Positions 57,840 to 64,000 of a stretch of DNA of 64,000 bases are shown here, piece by piece. The position numbers and the translations under genes were made by a program. Position 1 is the first letter of the stretch. Each line of letters starts with the position of its first letter. The notes under the pieces were generated by a model that was not told the origin of the DNA, made no database searches, and worked only from the letters and a program-made list of their open reading frames with translations. This DNA comes from Asterochloris sp. CNOR1 (taxonomy: Eukaryota; Chlorophyta; Trebouxiophyceae; Trebouxiales; Trebouxiaceae). The stretch covers positions 1,612,001 through 1,676,000 of the forward strand of contig OZ017747.1 of NCBI GenBank assembly GCA_963969365.1, read 5' to 3'.

Positions 57840-58613
57840 TGGCCAGGATAGCAGCCAAGACATGGCCTTGGCTGCCTCAGTGGCTTGCCGCTGCAGGCAG
57901 CCCAACCCCGAGACACTACCTCTGCAGACTGCGTGCGAAGCAGCTGCAGGCACATATTAGAACTCCTTCACTATTGAGTCACCCTCCCCTTACCCTGCTG
58001 TCTGTCCACAGCGCTCAAAAAGGATCTTGGCTGTGCCATGACAGGAGCGATAATGAACTGAATGCACACTTACAAAGGGTGTTCACCCTTTCAACCCCTT
58101 TCTTATTCAAAGTGAGGCCCCAGCATCAGCCGTATCTGGTGCGGCTGCGCTTGATTGTGCTGCAGCAATGCTTCCCGCTCCCACATAGCCTGCAAATTCT
58201 ACGGCTTCGTTTTGTCCCATGGTGCTTGTCCCATGGTGCTTGCCTTTGGCAGCATCCCTCCTCTGTATGTGTCCCATGAGCTTGTGTGCAGAGCCTTTTA
58301 AGTATTTTCCAGCATATCTTTGACCAAGCCTGGCTGCTTTCGCGCTGCCGTCAGAAGCCCAGGCGTCCACGCAAGCATCCAGGACCTCGCTGTCTTAATC
58401 GAAAGCGTTACAAGCCACTTGACTGCATGCTGAGCTGCTCATGTAGATCACCCGGTCAGTGCTCGGCACAAAGCACTTTGCAGAACGGCCTGAAATGCCA
58501 GGTGCGGACAACTGGCACCGCTTCAGCTGGGTGCTGCATAGGAAAGAGAGAGAGAAACTGCAGCTGGGTGCTGCATAGGGAGCGCCCACATGAGCTGATC
58601 ATGGTGCCTGCAG
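57840..58613. other. Unassigned region before the MinC exons
   Basis: About 770 bp. It should contain the N-terminal exons of the MinC gene, if they exist (transit peptide and FtsZ-binding domain), but none could be recognised. A short duplication, CAGCTGGGTGCTGCATAGG, occurs at about 58526 and again at about 58561. Confidence 0.4.
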
Positions 58614-59824
58614 GCGCGCAGCAACTTTGGCCCCTTTGACAGCTCCGTGCCGCCCACGCGTGGGCCCCAGCACGCCTGGTACATCCAGCGCAACCTGCGG
58701 GCTGGGATGGTGGAAGAGCATCCCGCTCACACAATTGTGGTGGCTGGAGATGTGAAGCAGGGCGCCAGCGTCATTGCTGGTGGAAACATACTCGTCTTTG
58801 GCAAGTCAGCTTGCACCGCAGACAATCAGCCTGCCTCTCCAGCGTTAGGCCCTGGTTGCTCCCTACTTGCCCCGTCATGCCCAGCGTCGCTCTGCAGGTT
58901 GCAGGGGGAGGCACATGCCGGCTGCAAGGGCGACCGCAATGCCACGATCACAGCCCTTGAGATGAGCCCCATGCAGCTACGCATTGCAGATGTAGCCAGC
59001 TATGCCCCGCGCAACGCTGCGGCTGCTGCCTACCCTGAAGTGGCCTCTGTGGACAACAGCAGGTGTGAGTGCTTCCTGCACCGCACAAGCAAGTGGCCCG
59101 CAGTTTGTGCTTGCGGCTCACAGAAGTTTGCACGCGGTGATCTAGGGGGCCTGCTTTTGTCGCGCTGCTGCTCACATTTATGGTGAATATCCAACCTTGA
59201 GCTGTGCTGATGACCACCTGCAGGTTGCACATACAACTCACGCCTCTGGAGGTACCTGAAATTGAACGAGCGCCCAGGTCTGCCAGGTTGAAGGCACCTG
59301 CACTCGGCGACAAGCTGGCACCTGCCAATGCTGCCATTTTTACTGGCATCTACATCCTCTGTGTTGGGCTGGCCCTGATGCTGGCACCACAGACCGTCTT
59401 TGGGCTGCTGTTCGACATCAGGTGGGGCATCTGCAAATTGCCAAATGGCTGCCTTCTCTCTTGAATGGTTCATGCAGCACAAGCTGGTGTGATGTGCAGG
59501 GCCGTGACAGCAGGATGGATCAGGGTTGGAGGCATTCTCGCCGCTTTGTTTGGCTTCTACTACCTTGGCGTTGGTTGGGCTGAGAGGCAGGAAATGCACA
59601 ACCGCAGCTCTATCTCCCCTGCTGTTGGCTTTTACGTCAGCACAATCCTCGGGCGGGCATTCCTGTGCGCAGCGTTTTGTGTGCTAGTGCTCTCGGGGCA
59701 GGTGGGAAGAACGCTGTTGCTGCCTGCTGCCGTGAATCTGCTGAGTGCCCTGAACATGTATGTTGCGCTCCAGCGGCGGCAAAGCGCAGACTTGGTGACC
59801 AATGGACATCAGCTGTGGTCGTGA
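58614..59824 (+). CDS. minC-like: MinC C-terminal domain spliced to a membrane domain (N-terminus not found)
   Basis: Exons 58614-58804 and 58898-59062 encode a septum-site MinC beta-helix domain: QRNLRAGMVEEHPAHTIVVA, GDVKQGASVIAGGNILVFG, the junction KLQGEAHAGCKGD, PMQLRIADVASYAP and PEVASVDNSR. In bacteria this domain dimerises and binds MinD to block FtsZ rings; in algae it would act in plastid division. The intron after AACAGCAG joins in phase to exons 59224-59421 and 59500-59824. These encode a polytopic segment with about four membrane spans (FTGIYILCVGLALML, VGGILAALFGFYYLGVG, AFLCAAFCVLVLSG) and end LVTNGHQLWS. The two halves could instead be separate genes, since an ATG at 59210 could start the membrane protein. 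The 5' exons and any transit peptide are missing from this model. Confidence 0.65.
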
Positions 59825-59909
59825 CATGAAGCGTTTCATTGCAGAAACACAGGCAGTAAGAACTCATTGAATGCTGAGAGTAAAAGCGGGCCTGATTGTC
59901 TCCCAGCGC

Positions 59910-62900
59910 TCACTGTGCAGCCTGTCTGAGTCGCCGGCCCTGCACCAGGTTGGTGCCTCCTGCTGAGGGTGGCCTGGAGCCTTTGCTGCCCCGAATTGCG
60001 TGCATGATGTGCGCCTGAGGTTGTGCTGTCTGAGCAGATGCCGGGCGCCTGAAGCCCGGCCGCTGCGTGAGCACCTCGGCCGCCGCCTGGGCGGCCACCA
60101 TCCTGGGCTGCAACACAGCCGGTGGGGTGCTCCTGCAAGGCGTGACAGTGCAGCACAGTCGGCCCTGACTGGTCATTGTGCATGTTGAATGGGTGCGCCT
60201 TGTCAGCACTGAGGAAGCATTGCCAGCATCAACACAGCCAGGCGCCCTTCCCAGATGATGGGCTGCCTCGCAATGATCTTCAACAGTGGGGGTCACTTTC
60301 CCACATCAATATTTGCTGGACGTGCAAGACATGCTGCTGGCAGCTGCCCGCCTGCCTGTGTCACCTGCTGGTGGACCCCAAGCTCTCATCTGCTGCGCGG
60401 ATGGATGTCCTCCCGACAGAGAGTGCCCTGTCCAGCCTGGACGAGCTGCGCACCCGTGGCGAGGACACTGGCGACTGCTCCTGGCTGTGTGCCGAGGGCT
60501 CCCCACCCTCACTGGCCTCCTCATCAGTCTCCAGCACTGTCTGCTCAGCAGCGAGGGAAGTCTCACTTGAGCAGCACTGTGTTCGCGTCAACAAGGGCCT
60601 CAAGGAAGCTTGCTGACACCACAGGATCCTCCCAACTCCTGCTGCAGGGCTCTACTGCATTTGATAGGCTTGACTGGTGTAAGGAAGGTCGTGAGCTGGG
60701 CCGATAACACAATGCATTGAGCATTGCAGACCAGCAGATTAGCTCACTGCCAGCTGGCCCATCTGCTCCCACTGCATGTGCCACAGCTTAGCCTGTATCA
60801 AGGGTTAAACCCGCAGGAGTGCAGGCCAGCAGGCGGGCCTGCTCAAAGGCCCTGTCCACTGGCAGTCGAGGCCAGTCAGCTGTCTGGTGGCCCACCTGCT
60901 CCTGGAGCGCATGCCGCAGCTCCTGGATCTCGTGCTGCTGCATCTGCACCATGTCGCTATTGGCTGCCAGGGCCCCCATCAGCTCAATCATGCGCTCTCG
61001 CTCCCCGCAGACCAGCTCGTTCAGGGCCCTCGCAGGGCTGCCGCGCACCACAGCGCCGTGTCTGCAGCCAGGGTATCTTGAGGCATCATGCATTGCGCCT
61101 GCACGGGATTAAGGGTGCCAATCCGCCTTCTGCAGGGCATGTGCACTTGCGATATGCTTGAGCACACAGGTGTAGCAGGCATGCCAGTGGCCTTGAGGCT
61201 ATCAACCCGCCTAATGGCTTGCCTGCTTGCCCCAGCCGTCTGAGGCCTTGTGCCTGCCCTGGAGGCTGAAAGAGGCCGTCCAGGGAGCTGCGTTGCAGTT
61301 CCTGGGCGGGTCTGCAGCGCGCTGAGCGGGCCCAGGGTGGAAGCCCCAGCAATGGCCCTGTCGCCTGTGGCAGTCTCAGGCGGGCTCGGCCTGCTGCTCA
61401 GGTACGTGCTGTGTGGAACTGGCTGCCCTTCACCGGCCTGCAGCGCAGCAGGACTGGCTGAGGGCTGTGCCAGAGCAGGCTGAGAGGGCTGCTCTGCTGA
61501 CCCACATTCTGTGTGACAGCGCCCCTATCAGACAGCAGCGCTGCATGCAGTGAACGCACGCGCTGCTATCTGTGGCTGGGGCCCTTGCTGTGGCCTGTGG
61601 CACTGAAGCAAGTCGGCTGCCGCCCCTCAGGCATGCCCAAGCAGGCGCAGCTTCTCCTGCTGTGGCCTGGACCTGTTCCATGTAATGCAATTGGCACACA
61701 CTCTTCCAAGGGGCAGGCCATGCACCCTACATGCTGCCCTGATGCATGGCCGGAGGCTGACTTGTGCACCATACTTGAAGCCCAGGCATCTCACCTGGCG
61801 CTTGTACTCATCAAAGGCAAACTCCAGCTGGCGCAGCTCCTGCTGCTTGTGCCCCAGCTCGTGGCGCAGGCCCTTCTGCTCGCGCCGCAGGTCGGCCACC
61901 TCCCGCAGCAGGCCCGCATTCTCCGTCACCTTGTCCCGCCTGGCCTGCAGGCAGTTAAGCAGGTCCCACCTGCAGCCATGCTGGCAGTGCAGGCTGCCAG
62001 GATGGCACAAACAGCTTGGGAGTTCACTCCCAGCTGGCACCAGTCAGCTCCATACGACAGACATCTTCAGCTGCGGTAGTGGTGCAGCACAGCTGCCAGT
62101 GGGAGCTGCCTGCTGCTGAAGCATCTCCAAAGGGCTCACTTCCTAGCCTGCAGCCTGGTGCTTGCCTCTGAAGTGTCAACAGACATGCCTGATGGTGACT
62201 TGAGCGCCTCAGACCAGCACAGCACCTGTGCAGTATCCAGGCTGCATGCCATCACCCCTGCACAGGGCACCCCAGACAGCCAGCCATGACCATGGCAGGC
62301 CGCAGCTGTGGATCAGGGACATGTCCCATGTCCCACATGCCCCCCCAACGCTGACCTGCTCGGTCGCCTTGCTGGCCTCCCTCACGCGATGCTTCAGCAG
62401 AGTGTTTTTGATCTCCACCACATCACGCTGCCGTGTGAGCTCCTTCTCCACTGCCGCGTCCAGCTGGCTTGAGTGGGTGTCGCAGTACCGTGCAATCAGC
62501 TGCTCCAGGGCCTGCAGACAAAGTAAGACCACAGGACTCATCACCAGTTTCGCACGAACCCCTCCAGCTGCGTTCAGCCGGCTGGGATGGCTTGCGCAGT
62601 ACCGCGCAATCACCTGCTGCACGGAGGACATACACCTTGTCATTCTGCATGAAGCAGTGCCTGCATGAGGCCAGACAGGGCTGGGTTGTTTGGGCTGAGC
62701 TGATCAAATTTGCAGTCAAAGCTGCTCAGCACAGCAGGGATGCATGCACACAGGCGTGGCCTCTGCTGGCTTGGGCAGGTTGCATGGTGTCAAGGGATCA
62801 GCCGATCCAGCACCTGCAGGGGAGGCATCCATACAGCCAGAGTAAATTCTAGATTGCTGTCTTTGATGCCCCAGCAGCAGCTGCCTCTTGCATGTCAGCC

Positions 62901-64000
62901 CTGGCACGGCCTGCACAGCACATACACATGCCACAGCCCCACTGGGTGGTGCACAGGATCGATCTGCCATTACATCCCAGCCAGTCCGCTATAGTAACAA
63001 GGGTGTCGTACTCAAGGAGCACACCGAGGACGCAGCCCACCTGCTGCCGCTGCCCCTTAGCGTCAGGGACCTGCAGCAGGGTCCCCAAGTCGTGCTGCAG
63101 GTTGCCCCAGATGGCAGCCTGCCTGGCCAGATGCTTCCGCAGCTTCTCACTCTCGATGTGCGACCCCCTCACACGCATGTCCCTCTCCTCCACTGCCCTG
63201 TGCAAAACCTGCAGGGCAGTGACTGTAAGGCAGAAACAGGTTATCCAGATGCAGCAGGGCCAATGATCCATTATAGTCTTCCCTAATCATGGTCTGGTGT
63301 CAGCTGTCACTTCAGCCATTGATGCTTTCGTTGAGAACCCGCACCATAGCAAAGTCCCCCGTTGCAGAACCATGGAATCTGGCTCCAGGCAGCCAGCAAG
63401 GCCGGGCTCTGTGAGAAGGTTACGTCACAGTGACTTGCAGCATGGCAGACACTCTGGTGTATGTGAGAAGCGTCAATGCAGGGCGCATCGTCAAAGGCCA
63501 GGTCAAGCTGGGCACCTGTAGGTAGTGGCAGGCCTTGGCAGCCACACAAAGGGAGGCCTCTGGGGTTGGGGCCACTTCAACCCAGTGGGGCTGTCGCCAC
63601 TTCAGACCACTAATTGCTGCATGGCTGACATGTGTGGTGAGGTTTGCATGAGTAGGCAGCCAGGCCAGCACAGGGCTGCCAGGCACAATCTCAGATGTGC
63701 TGCAGATACAGCATTATTTTCACACTGCAAGACTGAGTCCGGTTGCGGCACAGCTGGCCCTTTGCTGTACAGCCCAGCCACAAGCAACTCTTGAGGCATT
63801 GCTGCCACGTACGCTGGAGCGCTTGAGCTCTTCCACCAGCTCTGCATCCTGCTCAGCCAGCTGGTCCCCCAGCAAGCGCAGCTCTGCATCCTTGGGCTCC
63901 AACTCCTGCTCCAGCTCCTGTGCACAGAGGGAGGCAGTGTGCCTGACAGCTCCCATGCCATCGTGCCGACAGCAGCTTCTGCCAGCCGACATGCAGATTT
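59910..64000 (-). CDS. CFAP57-like: C-terminal half of CFAP57-like axonemal coiled-coil protein (partial)
   Basis: CFAP57 (FAP57) is a WD40 plus coiled-coil protein that helps attach inner-arm dyneins in cilia. The WD40 half would lie beyond the right edge. Exons in this window (minus strand): 63917-63813 (ELEQELEPKDAELRLLGDQL...), 63208-63041 (VLHRAVEERDMRVRGSHIES..., IWGNLQHDLGTLLQVPDAKG), 62511-62356 (VEKELTRQRDVVEIKNTLLK), 61944-61795 (RDKVTENAGLLREVADLRRE). Then come less certain Ser/Pro/Arg-rich and helical exons near 61410-61130, 61065-60800 (LVCGERERMIELMGALAANS) and 60580-60360, and a last exon ending at TGA 59910-59912. The order EPKDAEL, then an LHxDL-like segment, then RQRDxxE, then ENxxLLxEVxDLRRE matches the family. 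The tail is long and low-complexity and may include mis-joined parts. Confidence 0.7.
62555..62615 (-). repeat. Echo pseudo-exon in CFAP57-like intron
   Basis: On the minus strand the intron encodes QVIARYCASHPSRLNAAGG, open and in the same frame as the real exon QLIARYCDTHSSQLDAAVE (62504-62448). The copy lies about 105 bp upstream in gene sense. Confidence 0.92.

Noticed and set aside
58107-58370. 87-residue minus-strand open frame before MinC
   Set aside because: No splice context or similarity. It sits in the probable 5' region of the plus-strand MinC gene.
5188-62615. Exon echoes as introner or transposon insertions
   Set aside because: No common element sequence, terminal inverted repeats or target-site duplications are shared between introns. 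Each echo resembles only its own neighbouring exon.

Overview
The window is nuclear DNA of a green alga (Chlorophyta, most likely a trebouxiophyte). This rests on dense spliced genes with short introns that almost all end in YTGCAG, GC-rich coding sequence, a plant/algal chlorophyllide a oxygenase, a plant-type peroxisomal long-chain acyl-CoA synthetase, a plant-type CCAR1/EMB1579-like regulator, and a MinC-like plastid-division protein. Nothing bacterial, viral or transposon-like was recognised. Exons were joined by hand from protein similarity, GT/GC-AG sites and reading-phase continuity. Seven models were phase-checked over the exons listed: Alba, CCT5, CAO, LACS, ABC1 kinase, VPS36 and the 54-58 kb coiled-coil protein. 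Biotin ligase was checked except for its first exon, and SARNP with some doubt about its start.

Layout, left to right: end of an unidentified minus-strand gene (134-633); biotin-protein ligase (+, ~1159-3129); Alba protein with RGG tail (+, 3352-5394); a very long CCAR1/EMB1579-like gene (-, 5875-17116); chaperonin subunit CCT5 (+, 17392-23213); chlorophyllide a oxygenase CAO (+, 23729-27740); a BRCT-domain gene (-, 27963-31239); peroxisomal LACS (+, 31261-38121); mitochondrial-type ABC1/UbiB kinase (+, 38591-43210); SARNP/MOS11-like mRNA-export factor (-, 43419-46019); CCD8-like carotenoid cleavage dioxygenase (+, ~46435-50211); ESCRT-II subunit VPS36 (+, 50446-53564); an unassigned coiled-coil protein (+, 54168-57839); a MinC C-terminal domain that appears to splice onto a membrane domain (+, ~58614-59824); and the C-terminal half of a CFAP57-like axonemal protein (-, 59910 to beyond the right edge).

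The genes do not form one pathway. Themes are plastid and lipid metabolism (CAO, CCD8-like, LACS, biotin ligase), RNA and chromatin factors (Alba, CCAR1-like, SARNP, BRCT), and trafficking or cytoskeleton (VPS36, CCT5, CFAP57, MinC). Several gene pairs are head-to-head with tiny gaps, and several are tail-to-tail with about 85-480 bp between stops.

The most unusual signal is not a gene. Many introns carry degraded copies ('echoes') of the neighbouring exon end, often including its splice site, and sometimes as ladders of several copies. This occurs in at least nine of the genes. Introns with a GC donor are also unusually common, with seven well-supported cases and two weaker ones.
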